From assembly GCA_949825065.1 (NCBI GenBank), contig OX463859.1, forward strand, positions 19,624,699-19,688,698: 64,000 nt of DNA, read 5' to 3'. A model generated the notes under the pieces. The model did no database searches, was not told the origin of the DNA, and worked only from the letters and a program-made list of their open reading frames with translations. The position numbers were made by a program, and so were the translations under genes. This document shows positions 1 to 11,470 of the stretch, in pieces. The DNA is from Odontocerum albicorne. Taxonomy: Eukaryota; Arthropoda; Insecta; Trichoptera; Odontoceridae. Each line of letters begins with the position of its first letter. Positions within the stretch are counted from its first letter, which is position 1.

Positions 1-1530
1 AAACACAAAGAAAAAAAATATTAACAGTTTAGCAAAATTTTGTAATGATCGACTTCCATTATCTGCATTGTGTGAAGAACATTCTTGAGGAATCCTAAGC
101 CAAAAATGGTTTGATTCGTGGAACGTCCAGTGATGTATAGAGGTTAGAATTCTGGGCGGAAATAATTTAATGTCATTAGCGAGATAAAAAAATACTGAAA
201 TTTTTAAAGAGTAGCTTTTTACTGCGGTGATATAACATATGTGTATCCGTGTGATATTCAAAGGTAAATAAAGTGATCAAGACAGCACTTAAAATCTCAC
301 AAAAAGGAGAGGAAAAGGATATCTTCCGACGACATTGTACAAAATGAGGTTGAGCATCTCTATTAAGTCACCGTTATAGTTGAGGGTTGGGATCTTTCCT
401 GATGATGCATTATTTTTTTTCAGTCATTTCTAACTCTGAACATGTATCATATGAAGCTTCGTACAAAGTAAAGTTGGTAATCAAACCTTAACCTGGTCAA
501 TTTAATGCAAGGGACGCGTGTTCCTGGTATTCTACCAAAAAAATATTGCCGAACATGATTCTTTTTGAGACATGTATTATAATGTCTTGATATGCGTACG
601 AAAAAATATTACCCTGTGTTGACAGATTGTAGAGACGAGTATTTATAAAGACTTTCAATAATATACATGTTTGTTCTCCTTTCCATCCAAGATATTCGCA
701 GCATTCTTCTTCAGCGAATACATTCATCTTTTTTCTGTTGATTTACTTTATTGTTCACGTTTATGCTTCATATACGAGTATAAATAAAGAGAAAACCAAT
801 GCATGGAAGAACCTACTCGAAGATTGCGTCCGAGAAAGTTTAGGTACTATAGAGCTTGGAGGTATATAATTAAAGTCAAACCGTAACGAAATACTATAAG
901 GTTAAGAAAAATTAATTAAAGAAATTTACTGCAGATTGTGAAACAAAGTCCTGTGCTAAGGCTGTTGTCGAAAATTATTTTATTCAAGTATTTACTGATA
1001 CGCCAATTATGATGTAGGCAAAGAGGACATATATGCATGCCTTTCTTTTTATCCGACTAGCCATGCACACAACTCTCCCCTCGTCCACGTTCATATGTCT
1101 AACCGTACATGCTTATCTGTTTCTCATACTTCTATCTTTAACTTGAGTTAAAATTTCTCCAACTATTTCGTTCCTCACATTCTTCGCTATCCATTAATTT
1201 CAGACATGTGTGTATTTGTTTTGTAAGTGTTTCTCAACTCATTCCCTCTGTGGTCAAACCATTTCAAGATATATTGGTGTAGTCTTGTTAAAGGATGGCA
1301 GATGTCCGTAATAACTATTTTTACACTTTCAAACATTTTGATAGCAGATATTCTATTTAATTACATATATATACCGCATTTCACTTATCATTCCTTCACT
1401 TTAGTTATATATAACGCACTTTTCGTGTCTTCCTTTCTCCTACTTTTTCTCAAAAACATATGTTCTCCAAATATTTAAATTCGTATTTTTTTCTTATCCT
1501 TCATTCATGAGTAACGTAAAAATGACATGT
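1..1530. other. AT-rich non-coding DNA, nothing recognised
   Basis: Low-complexity AT-rich sequence. Short open frames near 497-727 (minus) and 1227-1478 (plus) have hydrophobic, AT-driven composition and show no family motif. I see no gene, repeat array or element end here. Confidence 0.6.
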
Positions 1531-1534
1531 TTTG

Positions 1535-1720
1535 TTAGTGAACGATTTGTTGTACACTAACGATATGATGATAGTGGGTAAAAATGAAAATGATCTAGCA
1601 AAGTTGGTTCAAAGAATGCATGTAAAGTGTTTAGAAATGGATTTTAGAATGAACGCTAGTATAATAATTCGAAAGTCATGATTGTTGAAAAAGGGTAATT
1701 CGATGAGTTAGTTATTGCAA
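1535..1720 (+). pseudogene. LINE reverse-transcriptase remnant (LINE-F type)
   Basis: Read from 1535, the frame gives LLYTNDMMIVGKNENDL followed by KLVQRMHVKCLEMDFRMN. This matches the palm region of non-LTR retrotransposon RTs, where YADD is followed by I-G-E-N-E-D-D-L and a helix ending in MNxxKT. The catalytic YADD reads YTND, so one catalytic aspartate is lost. The frame is open for only about 43 codons and is flanked by AT-rich DNA, so this is a dead fragment. The match is from memory of the family; a translated search against LINE RTs would settle it. Confidence 0.6.
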
Positions 1721-2639
1721 TGTATGACATAACATATACGTTTAATTAAAAAAAAGTGTTTTTTTTAATGGTCAAATCTTTTAAGTTAATAAAAAAATAC
1801 AACTAATAAAGTAAACAAATATTTCTTTAAATCTAGAGTTATTTTCTATTGGATATTTGCTCGCAAAAAAACAAGACCATTTAGTTTGGAAATTACCAAT
1901 TAAAAGAACAATTAAATTAATCTTAACTATCTTTACGGATGAATAAATAATTCTAATTGTGGTCCTTTCTCCTTCTATTAATGTTTTGTTTGGATAAAAA
2001 TATAATCAAAGAAGTTTTAAGTGATAGATACAAAATCCTTAAAGGCTATTTATTTTCAATTATTTACTTAAATGAGACTTTTACGTGACGATCAAAAGTT
2101 TTTTTTATTTTCTTTGAGGATTAAAGGTTTTTCATTTAAAGCTATAAATATTTTCTCGATTTTCTGTATTTACTTTATGTTAGTAATTGAAAGTTGAAAT
2201 TATTATATATATACGTGGGTTACTCAGAAATGTGAAAAAAATTTGAGTGATATATGGAGGTGTGGGTGTTAATCAATTTATTTATTTATTGACACAGTCA
2301 ACATCACTTTAGTACTTCTTACATATCACAGTAACTATAAAAGTATACACTATTTAGTTATGTAATTTAACATGTTAATGCAAATACATCTGGCGGATTT
2401 ATTGGTTCAAAACAATTTCTTCCAAACGACCAGCATTTGTTTCATAATTATAATAAATATCCATGACTGGATCATTAATATAGTACAAGTAAACCATATT
2501 TGAAAAAAAAGTATCAAAAATAAAAATGAAAAATTAATCTCAAGTAAAATAGGCTAAGGTGGTAATTGTATGGGAGTTCAGGAAGAGAAATATTTTGAGA
2601 AAAATTAAGTTTTAAAGTTTATTAAAGAAGCTGTATACA
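1721..2639. other. AT-rich non-coding DNA with a possible LINE/SINE tail relic
   Basis: No gene seen. A TTTA-repeat near 2277-2292 and the stretch near 2383-2440 weakly resemble, on the minus strand, the 3' tail shared by SINE-A and LINE-C. This probably marks an old insertion. Confidence 0.4.
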
Positions 2640-2812
2640 TTATAACCTGGTAGGAAAACTGCTTATGTGACAATATCTTCCAGCCAATCAGAAATATGTT
2701 AAAGAGGTCTTAATGAAAACCAGACAGGATTTTTTTTTTAATTTTGGGTTTCAGCGGGATTTGAACCGGCAACCTCCGGGTTGGGAGATAGGCGTCATAT
2801 CAACTAGGCCAA
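2640..2812 (-). mobile_element. SINE-A copy, near full length
   Basis: Read on the minus strand it begins with a tRNA-like head (GGCCTAGTTGATATGACGCC, then CCGGTTCAAATCC as a B box). An A-rich linker, a middle containing CTGGTTTTCATTAAGACCTC, and a tail with TTGGCTGGAAGATATTGTCAC and CCAGGTTATAATG follow. This order recurs through the window and defines SINE-A. The head is a pol III promoter by family knowledge. There is no tRNA fold beyond the A/B box region and no CCA end, so it is not a tRNA gene. Confidence 0.75.
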
Positions 2813-2914
2813 TTCAATTTCCTTATGAGATATCTCCTTTGTGTCTTTTAAATGTTTGTTTAAAAACTTTGATGTAGATTTCATCTTCATCGAATAAATG
2901 AATTATTCTGAATC

Positions 2915-3290
2915 GATCTAATAGGGTGGAATATTATGACAAGACTTTTGCCATTACTGATCCTGTGACGTGGAATGGTCTAATTCAAAGTCTTACAGAT
3001 ATGGGTGGCATATGCATGTTTAGGAAGCACTTGAAGTTTACCCTTTTTTGCAGATCTTATTAAAATTTATGTCTACATCTAAAACTGAATATTTTTCTTT
3101 ATAGTTCGTATTCCCTTGGTAAGTTTTCTATGAGTTTCTTACTAAATATGCTTTTCTAAATAAATACAGACTCGGGGAAGTGCATAATCTTATGGACGCA
3201 GCCACTTTCTTCTTATTTTTTACATTTGTTTTGTATCTATATTGTAATATTTTTAAATCTGTCAATATTTTTAAATCTGTCAATATAAAT
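2915..3290 (+). mobile_element. LINE-E 3' end (C terminus plus 3' UTR)
   Basis: The plus strand encodes a decayed LINE C terminus of the type 'F-A-x-x-x-P-V-x-W-N-x-L-x-x-S', then FRKHLKFTLF and a stop near 3062. It matches the reverse complement of 22690-22850, which reads KTFAVDGPVASNSL and FRKHLKTMLFGRS. The following 3' UTR (CCCTTGGTAAGTTTTC...) recurs at 6320-6490 and, inverted, at 61130-61245. Only the end of the element survives. Confidence 0.6.
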
Positions 3291-4422
3291 AATTAAATAT
3301 TTGGTACAAAACCCGAGTTATAGCACCCTTTTAAAGGAGTCATTTTACAGGAGTCCTAAAGGAGTAACTTTTTGACGAATCTACTTCTACACAGCGTTTT
3401 ATAAGTTGACATTTTATAATTATTTTAAGAAACTCCAAAAACTTCAGCACAATACCCTCAATTGTTCGTCCAATCAGTTTTGTATTTTTCAAGAAAATAT
3501 TAACATTATCATTACATATCAGTAAGCTGCCTGCCTGGTAAGAAGTAGGTAGCCGACGGAGTTAAAATTTTCTTGCTTTTCTTCATTCCGCCAAGTTCTT
3601 TGTTTTCAATCTATGATATTAATTTATTTAGCGTCATTGAATGAACGAAGCTACCTTTGCAGGTTTAATAAGTGGTCATTGTTTGAACAAAACTGTTAAA
3701 ATATATTAGAACAGATAAGGTACGGACGAAATGGAATGAATCCATTTCCTCCATTTTGTTTCATCCCCTGACATCTGTCAGCAGAATTTGTAATGTATAA
3801 ACCAATGGACCACAAAATACGGTGAGTACATTTTTGTTTAATTCCAAACAAAGATAATAATCTTGCAATGTTTAATAATAAATACCTTATTTTATACAAT
3901 ATTTTTATATTCAGAGAAAATAAACCAAAGTAACGACGAGAATTAACAATGACTTTTTACTTCCAGAATCCAAAATGACCAAGAGTCAAAATAATAACAA
4001 CAATGATTTAAGTTTTTGACGTAATGCCAAAAAGTATTAAAGGAACCCAATAAATCTGGACTTTTCACTGTTCATTTCTTTATGACAGATTCCACTATTA
4101 TTGAATTAAAAAAAAAGTAAAAATGTGAGCGAAAAGGTGTAAAATGCTGTTTTAATGAATTGATTAGCTATAATAAATTTAATTCATTTTTAAAAGCTTA
4201 TTCATTTATTCTGTCGTGTAGCTCATGACTTCGCGTCGTGACTCCCATAATATCCTCCGACGATTTACTTTTGAAAGCTTTTAAGTAAGTTAAAATGTAA
4301 ATGTATATTTCAACGACATTTTTTTTTCGAAAGCATGTTCAGTGGGATGAACTGAAAAAATATTTCGTTATACCTCGTTTATCAATATATGAAATTAAAG
4401 CAATGCAAGAAATACGAAAAAA
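3291..4422. other. AT-rich non-coding DNA, nothing recognised
   Basis: No coding motif. The small minus frame at 3696-3899 has no recognisable family features. Confidence 0.55.
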
Positions 4423-4567
4423 ATCTTACATTCATCTAGTATAACATAAACGTACCAAATCTTACATTCATCTAGTATAACATAAACGTACCAAATCTTA
4501 CATTCATCTAGTATAACATAAACGTACCAAATCTTACATTCATCTAGTATAACATAAACGTACCAAA
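4423..4567. repeat. 36-bp tandem repeat, about 4 units
   Basis: The unit AATCTTACATTCATCTAGTA... repeats four times with almost no divergence. Because 36 is a multiple of three, the minus strand stays open and encodes a repeating 12-residue IWYVYVILDECK. I read this as a minisatellite, not a gene. Confidence 0.9.
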
Positions 4568-4775
4568 ATATAAATACATATTTCAAAGACGTATTTTTGA
4601 AAGCATGTTCAGCGCAATAAACTGAAAAAATATTTAGTAATAATAACTCGTCCAAATAACCTCTCTCCCGACAATAATCATTTACTAATTTCTTCACTGA
4701 TGTTGATAGAATTTATCATTGCCTCAATGCATATAAAACAATCCTCACCCTCCAAATTATATATTTAACAATATT

Positions 4776-4933
4776 AGAGGTTATTATCTATGCGCGCAAC
4801 TTACTGACATAAATTAGAAGTCTTAATCTATGCATGCAACTTACTGACATAAATTAGGTCTTAATCTATGAATGCCCCTTACTGACATAAATAAGAGGTC
4901 TTAATCTATGCATGCAATTTACTGAAATAAATT
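4776..4933. repeat. ~41-bp imperfect tandem repeat, 4 units
   Basis: Units contain GTCTTAATCTATGCATGC followed by ACTTACTGACATAAATTA. They vary in length and by point changes, so this array is older than the one at 4423. Confidence 0.85.
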
Positions 4934-5106
4934 TTGTTTCGACATGATTCACTTGCCCATTGTCCCTTCTTACTTGCCGATCCTTCTAATGCCAAAAATG
5001 TTTCCGTCAGTACTTGATTAGATCTTGTTATGATGTATATTCCATCAACATATACCATAAATAGCAAAGATTCATTATATGTCTATATGGTACCATTAAA
5101 TAATAC

Positions 5107-5185
5107 ATGTTTCCCGATCCGGAGACTGCGGGTTCGATTCTCGTTGGAACCTAGATTAAAAAAAAAAAAACAAAAGTGTAATACA
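5107..5185 (+). mobile_element. SINE-A fragment (B box and A-rich linker)
   Basis: GGAGACTGCGGGTTCGATTC is the B-box part of the SINE-A head, followed by GGAACCTAGATT and an A run. It then jumps directly to the terminal AGTGTAATACACTATATT, so the central part is deleted. Confidence 0.6.
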
Positions 5186-5334
5186 CTATATTATGGCATA
5201 TCGCACAACATTTTGTATTGCTAATAATTAAAAGTTATAATGTTTTTTTTAGTTGTGTTGTTTTGAAACAACTTATTGACTTAAAAGGTAAATCGGGACG
5301 TACAAAACTTTAATTCAGTCAAAAAAAAATTGCA

Positions 5335-5445
5335 ACAATTTCATTTAATCAACCACTGTTTATTCCACTTTATACAAACACTGTATATTCCACTTTATCC
5401 ATGAAGTTGAATAAACAGTGTTTGATAAAAACAAATTACAATGTC
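5335..5445. repeat. Short inverted-repeat (MITE-like) relic
   Basis: ATCAACCACTGTTTATTCC at the left pairs with the inverted AATAAACAGTGTTTGAT at the right, with a partial extra copy between them. The right arm plus the next ~60 bp match the reverse complement of 48468-48545. That links it to the inverted-repeat element near 48.7 kb. Confidence 0.55.
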
Positions 5446-5479
5446 TTTGAACCTCCACAATGTTAATGCCTTAACTATA

Positions 5480-6319
5480 AATAATACATTTTTCCTGAAT
5501 GCATCAGGAACTATTGTCATAGTATAAAGGATTTTCAAAGGAAGAACAATGAATCTTGTCACGTAGCAGATCCAATCGTTTAGTCAGGAGGTCCTCCTCA
5601 CGATACGATGGATAGAATGTCATACTTTCCCAACAACACTACGAAAACTACAACCGACGGTATTGGTGAGGGGCTGAAAGGGGTCGAGGTGAACTATTTA
5701 TTCATTTGCAAACGGATCGTGGAGGCTCAGTATAGCTCTCTGCAAATGATATATTGATGACAGTTTCGGGAATGTAAGAGGTTTGTTGGATTATGGGTCA
5801 ATTTGCGTGAATTTCCGTACAATTTACGTACATAATGTGTCTAACTCGTAAATTTAATTTCAAATTTCATTCGTTTAAGTAATGGTGATGGAAAAGTGTG
5901 AAAGGAAAAGTAAATGTGATGTATCGATTAGAAAAGATTATAGCAAGTCAAATAATAACGATATTAAGACATATTATAAGGTGATGGAAGGGAGTATCGA
6001 ACGTCGTGTATCAATATGAAACAAAGTCAAGGGGGCACTAAATTATACATACTCACACCAGAATGTATCGAAGATCCACAACAATACTTTCGTTTCAAAT
6101 TAAATGTTGTATGAGAAGGTGTATGAATGAAAAAAGGTGCCGTGATGGGGAAATCAAGCACTCTCTTCTCTCTGCCTATTATGATACGGAGGCTGCGTGT
6201 TAGTATGTATGTGATATGTAATTATTTACTTGGGTCGCGAAACCAAAACTTATACGACACAAACACTAACTACCACCTCAAGCTAAATGTTTTAGTATTA
6301 AATATTAGATCTGCAAAGG
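5480..6319. other. Non-coding DNA, nothing recognised
   Basis: Moderately AT-rich, with a slightly GC-richer patch at 5560-5720. No coding motif, repeat or element end was identified. Confidence 0.5.
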
Positions 6320-6490
6320 TTGATTTGTAGTTTATCTTCCCTTGGTAAGTTTCCTGCGGTTTTCTTAGCAAATATATTTTTTTCAACATATGCAGATGCA
6401 AATAAGTACCTTATATAATGACCGCCACCACTAACTTCCAATCCTTGAACACAGCTTATATTTATTTATTCTGTGACTTTTTAATCTATC
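6320..6490 (+). mobile_element. LINE-E 3' UTR relic
   Basis: TTCCCTTGGTAAGTTTCC, then TTCTTAGCAAATAT and a terminal ATTCTGTGACTTTTTAATC, parallel the 3' UTR at 3108-3285. No coding sequence remains upstream. Confidence 0.5.
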
Positions 6491-7814
6491 AACAATAGTG
6501 GATTTGATTAAAAAATTAGAACCAACCAATCTGAAAGATTTTAAGGAAGCCTCATTGCTGTCCTAAAAACCATGAGAGACATTGGAAACAATACTGAAAA
6601 ATTGAACGAACTAAATGACCTCAGATATACTTTGCATTACCACAAGCTCCCCCTCTCTAGGCTGAAATCCAGGTAAAGTTTCATAAGTTTCTAAGCTTCT
6701 GGAACAATGGTATTTTACTATGATGAACGAATGGAGCGGAACATCAGCCCGCTACTTGAAACATTACCATCTGGCTCATAACTGCCCTGGAAAACCTGGA
6801 AATCTCTTAACAGGCTCCAAACTGGAATTGAAAGAATCAATAACAACATTTCAAATCCACTTTTTGCATACAAAACTAGTCAAATCAAACTTTAAAATGT
6901 TGCTCAAGGGAATAATATTTTGAGGGAAGGAATAATAATACGTAAAAGAGATCACATGACCTGTATGATAAGATATAAAAATGTGGAGGGCGCGAAATAT
7001 GTATGTCAAGATTGGAAAGTCCAGCGCTCTGTCCTCTACGTCTACTCCAGCAGAGAAACGACGAGATGGTATGCGAGTAATTTTCTCAAAGCAGGTTTAA
7101 TAACAAACTCTTCACGGACCAGCAATGGTCCGTGAACCACTGATTGACAAGCACTGCTATATATTACGAGAGTGTAATACAATACAATATTGAAAACTGG
7201 TATTTCAATTGTGTGTTATTTCGCTATTATTTTACAAGTCACAATTCCGAGTTCATTTGGCAAAATAAAAAATAAAAAAAGAACAATGCACCTCCAGAAA
7301 GTATTTCTCTTCAACAAACAATCCTCAAGAGGTTATGTAAAGGAATGTAAATGTGCCTTGCTTTTTATTTCAATTTGCACCACTTTCTATTCTGTCCCAA
7401 ACAAGGTAACCATCTACCATCTACGTTTCCGTCGATTCTCCCATTCTAAGAGCGTTCGCCAAATTGGGTCGCTACGTTTCGCGGACAATTTTATTGGTCC
7501 TGAATGAGGAACAAAGCTATAAAATATTCTTTATAAGGTCACGTAGATAGGTTCTCACCCCTTTGCTCGTGCATACTAAATCTCACTTGATAGGGGTAAG
7601 AAACCTTTAACAGTTAAAAATAATTGGGTGGATTATTTTATTTACGAAGAAACAAAACTAAAACATGTCTACAGGATAATCTAAGATTCCTGGATATACT
7701 CGAACTGGTTTAGGCTGGAGGCTTTTTTATTTCAATTTATTGTTGTCTTAGCACTAAGTAAGTCTTACGTTAACTTAGTTTTACATAAACTCTTCGAGCA
7801 TTCTTGGGGTGACA
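6491..7814. other. Non-coding DNA with one perfect hairpin
   Basis: Several short overlapping frames (6720-7135, 7190-7507) have no recognisable motif. I found no gene. The one clear structure is the hairpin at 7111-7136. Confidence 0.5.
7111..7136. repeat. Perfect 11-bp hairpin with GCAA loop
   Basis: TTCACGGACCA and its exact reverse complement TGGTCCGTGAA are separated by GCAA. The stem is GC-rich against an AT-rich background. Function unknown; GCAA would form a GNRA-type tetraloop if transcribed. Confidence 0.85.
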
Positions 7815-8050
7815 GGTGTTAAAAAATAGTGCTATAAAAATTCTTAAAAATGGGCTTTATCTCGTATTTTTATGTAATAAAGTGCTATATTAATTCTAAT
7901 AAAGAGTGCTCTATGCATTCTGCAAAAAGAGCTTAATGAAATCTACAATATAGTGCTTAATACACTCTAAAAAATATATCTTTATAAATTCTAAAATAAA
8001 TATGCCAAAAAATAATGGTATATTAATTCTAGAATAGCGCTTTACACAAA
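7815..8050. repeat. Degenerate ~30-bp repeat array
   Basis: Variants of 'AGTGCTATATTAATTCTAA' recur about seven times with heavy divergence (AGTGCTATAAAAATTCT, AGTGCTCTATGCATTCT, AGTGCTTAATACACTCT and others). It looks like an old, decaying minisatellite. Confidence 0.6.
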
Positions 8051-8103
8051 TATATATTGAAAAGAAGCATATAAATTAAAAACTTTCATTTAATATTCGA
8101 ACA

Positions 8104-8165
8104 CCGTGGTCTGCTTGGTAAGACACTTGATTTCCACCCGGAGGTTTCGAGTTTCCGATAATATC
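8104..8165 (+). mobile_element. SINE-A head fragment
   Basis: GTCTGCTTGGTAAGACACTTG followed by CCGGAGGTTTCGAGTTTCC matches the SINE-A tRNA-like head with several substitutions. No tail is attached. Confidence 0.55.
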
Positions 8166-8491
8166 CGAAAAACTGGGTTGTAATTTCTTAACGTGTGAGC
8201 TAGTATTACCAATACGCACAATAATGAACCGCGAGTTCCGTGCCTTATCCGAAGGGTCTATTAAAGGGGCTGATAATAATGTTGTCCCCCTTCCGTGGTA
8301 TTCAATATGTCGAAACCATTTATTTGACTTGTTGAAGGCAATAAAATAAGGCGTAGCAATAACAAAATTTACTTTTTACCAAGAAATTACAATAAATTGT
8401 TATTCCACTACTCATATTTTATCGCTTAAACACGTATATCTACCTCCTATCCACCTAAAAAGTACCTCAGGAGGTCCACAAAGTCCACAAC

Positions 8492-8565
8492 TACCTCCAT
8501 AGCCTAGTAGGTATAATGCTTACCGGGTTTAGTTCCCGATGGTACTCAAAAAAATCATTAAAAAA
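8492..8565 (+). mobile_element. SINE-A head fragment
   Basis: CCTCCATAGCCTAGTAGGTATAATGCTTACC then TTTAGTTCCCGATGGTA is a SINE-A head with an internal deletion between the A-box and B-box regions. Confidence 0.55.
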
Positions 8566-8732
8566 AATCCCAGTATGTTTCAGAGTTGGTTAGTTACTTA
8601 CTTACTACAGTGGTTCTCATTCCAAATGTTCGATTATAGAGCTAAATACAAAATTGTCTACCGGTCACTCTATTCAATATGTCCGCATCACCAATTCAGA
8701 TATGTCAAATGGTTCAATACTAATTAATGATT

Positions 8733-8945
8733 ACCTTCATGACCTAGTTTTAAGGCGTCTATCTTTCAACCCGGGATTACGTGTTCAATTCCCGTTAGAA
8801 TCCAGATTGTTCCCGTTAGAATCCAGAAGTGTTCCAGTCTGACTTTCAAATGAGGCCTCTTTAACATATTTTTGGTTGCATGGAAGATATTGGCATATAA
8901 CTATAATCCTGCCAGGTAATGGAAGTATAATACAGTACAATAAAA
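8733..8945 (+). mobile_element. SINE-A copy, near full length
   Basis: The head (CATGACCTAGTTTTAAGGCG, GTTCAATTCCCG) is followed by a local duplication of CCCGTTAGAATCCAGA. The middle (CTGACTTTCAAATGAGGCCTC) and tail (GGAAGATATTGGCATA, AATCCTGCCAGG, ending AGTATAATACAGTACAAT) complete it. This is one of the best plus-strand examples of the family. Confidence 0.75.
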
Positions 8946-10067
8946 CAAATGAATTAATCAAGTTAAAATTGAAAAAAATTTTACTGAAATAAATAATAAA
9001 AACCCAAATTTAATTACCATTACTTGAAAACCTCTGTTCGATACAAAACAGACCCGCATTCAGGTAGTGTCTGAGAAGATTAAACGAGCTTAATTAATAC
9101 GAGGACAGAAACAAGAAATGACATTGACAAATAACACGGGGGCCCGCAACAATAGTTGGGTAATGGCGTTGTGAAAGCCTGAACAAAAGGGCTCCTTTAA
9201 ATTTTAATTCGGAGATTAATGCGATATGAACTCGAAGTGTCCGCACTAAGCCAATGTTTGAAGCGATCTCCTGAAGCTTCTGGAAAGGAGCGGTCACAGG
9301 ATGGATTACTTTCACCTGTTTGTTTATGCTTATTTTTTTATCTTATTTAGAGACTGAATTCGACATGTAAAAAAAGGTAAATAAAAAAATTAATACAAGC
9401 AAACTCGGCGCATTTAATTGCAATATACTCGTACATACAAAAATGCCATTTCGCTATTTTCCTGTTTGAGTAGATAAAGCACCAATATATTCTATCACGA
9501 CATACTTTCTTCTGTTTCTCTAACTCGTTGACTTTCATTTTATTAAAACTTATTATTCTTGTTTTCAATAGGTTTAGGTTTTAACTTTGTGAATTATAAT
9601 AACTAACAATACACTTCTATGTTATTCCATTAATTTTATTAACTCCCGCTACACGTGTTTCTACCTGCTATCTCGAGACTCTCTTCAGGTCCACCAGGCA
9701 CAATACATATTATTACGAAATAAAAAACAATTGTTTTGTTAAATATTCATTCACTTGATCCAAGCATTGTTTTATTAATCATCCTCGACTTATTTTTAGT
9801 CCGTTTTCCGTCCCTTCAACCTCACATTCATCCTTAATAATTACATTTCATATTCTGTTATACGCTATTCTCAGTGCAAACATTTTCACCGCATAAATCA
9901 AGCTGCTTTCGGTCTTACTCTAAGTGTCCTTACTAATCCAATGTCTGAAGTGATCTAAATAGCTATCACATGGTGGATGACCTCTTCATAATCCTTTCTG
10001 ATTATTATTTTATTTCGTCCAGAGAGATATTTAAAATAGATGAATAAGAAAATCAATACAAACGACT
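8946..10067. other. AT-rich non-coding DNA, nothing recognised
   Basis: Contains two short minus frames (9094-9315, 9347-9568) without motifs. A short stretch near 9230-9260 and one near 9925-9965 share CACTAAGCCAATGT(T/C)TGAAG-like wording, hinting at a dispersed repeat. I could not extend it. Confidence 0.45.
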
Positions 10068-10148
10068 TCCGTGGCCTAGTTGATAGGACGTCTGTCTTTT
10101 GATCCGTTGCGAGTTTGATTCAAATTTGAACCCAGATTTTAAAAAAAT
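10068..10148 (+). mobile_element. SINE-A head
   Basis: CCGTGGCCTAGTTGATAGGACG, then GCGAGTTTGATTCAAATTTG and CCCAGATTTT with an A run. The 3' tail is absent. Confidence 0.65.
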
Positions 10149-10559
10149 GTATCAATAATATATTTTATACACTTGGAATAATTTAAGATCTTAAAAACAT
10201 TCAAATGCTCTTTTTCAAAGGAATTCTTCTGATTCTGTTGCTGTAATATTTTATAAAATAACTTTATACATATAAATCCTTTCGTTTGTTTCAGGTGAGT
10301 TCAATGACATAATGCGACCTCTACAAATTATTTAATGCACTTGAAAATTATCAAACTGATGAAAACGGTAAGAATAACTATTTCATTACTTTTATCCTGA
10401 AAGGTCAAAGCATTTTGCTACTAAACTTAATCGATTAAATGATTATAGGTCTAATTAAACTAATATAGGTTTATAGATTCATTATAGGTCTACAAATTAA
10501 TTCGTTGTAGTTTTTAAAAAAAGTCCAAGATTGTTAAGAAAACAAATACAACAAACTAA

Positions 10560-11470
10560 ATTATTAAAATAATCGGCAATGGTGTCGATGACCTTTTTGC
10601 TTAACAGGTAGTTTTCGAATTCCATCGTGATATTAACTTGACGACTTTGATTCCATAAAGTGGTCAAGACTTTTTCTGATCACTTCTACTGTCTTGGATT
10701 GCCTATCTGTTAAGCGATGCTGCAGCGCCCGAAATATGTGATAATAAGAAAATTTCTCAGCCCTGAGTAAAGATGACTTTCTTTGTGACATGTGATCCAG
10801 CATTATCATGGAGCAAAATCACTTAGCAGCTTGCTTGACTATTAAATGGTATTTTTTCTTCTGCAACATATCACTCAACTTGGTGAGTTATGCTGGTAAT
10901 ATTCTGCTATGACTACTGGATTCAGCAATTCATAATGTAGTGCACCTTTCATATCCCACCAAATGCAAAGCAGCATTCTTTTTTGTGTGGATATTTAGCT
11001 TTGCAGTCGATGTTAATACTTAGCCTGGGTCCACTCACGATTTTCTGCATTTAGGATTATAATACGGAGTTCATTTTTCATCGCCAGTTACAAAATGATA
11101 TTATAAAATCTTCCTAGATATTAGGACCATGGCTGTATCGAAACGTTGCTGTTTGTTACCCTCAGTTAGTATATCAGGAACTAACCTGCTATCCTTCTGA
11201 GTTTTTCTTATTCGATTTATTCGAACAGAAATGATGTGTTGAATGATTTCAAACTGAGAAGCAAGTTTTAGTTTCAGCAGAATTTTTATCCATTAACTGT
11301 TACAATTTGTCGTCTTCAAGAGGTTGAACAGAACGCTCTCGATCACTGAGACAAAATTTCCAACACGAACTTTCTGGCACCACTTCTAGCAGGTTTTGTG
11401 CGTTACAGCACCTTCAGCAAGAGCACATCAGATCACTTCAGCTGCTAATACAACACAATTTTAAATTGGA
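10560..11470 (-). pseudogene. Decayed mariner transposase (mariner 2)
   Basis: The minus strand carries a scrambled mariner-family transposase in N-to-C order. Near 11.41-11.33 kb is the helix-turn-helix tail with GNFVSVIESV-like wording. At 11041-11100 is FVTGDEK (first catalytic Asp). Near 10773-10820 is VILLHDNAGSHVTKK (second catalytic Asp; usual motif HDNARPH). Near 10560-10700 is the C terminus, with RALQHRLTDR, SLDHFMESK and GIRKLPVK. Several frameshifts and stops separate these blocks, so no product is possible. I could not find terminal inverted repeats, so the ends are undefined. The DNA-binding, DDD cut-and-paste function is family knowledge only. Confidence 0.75.

Noticed and set aside
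4423..4697. Minus-strand repeat protein (IWYVYVILDECK)n
   Set aside because: Direct product of a 36-bp minisatellite; the flanking residues have no motif.
6127..6330. Possible SINE remnant (ACGGAGGCTGCGTGTTAG)
   Set aside because: Only about 15 bases resemble a SINE-A head, with no A box, linker or tail.
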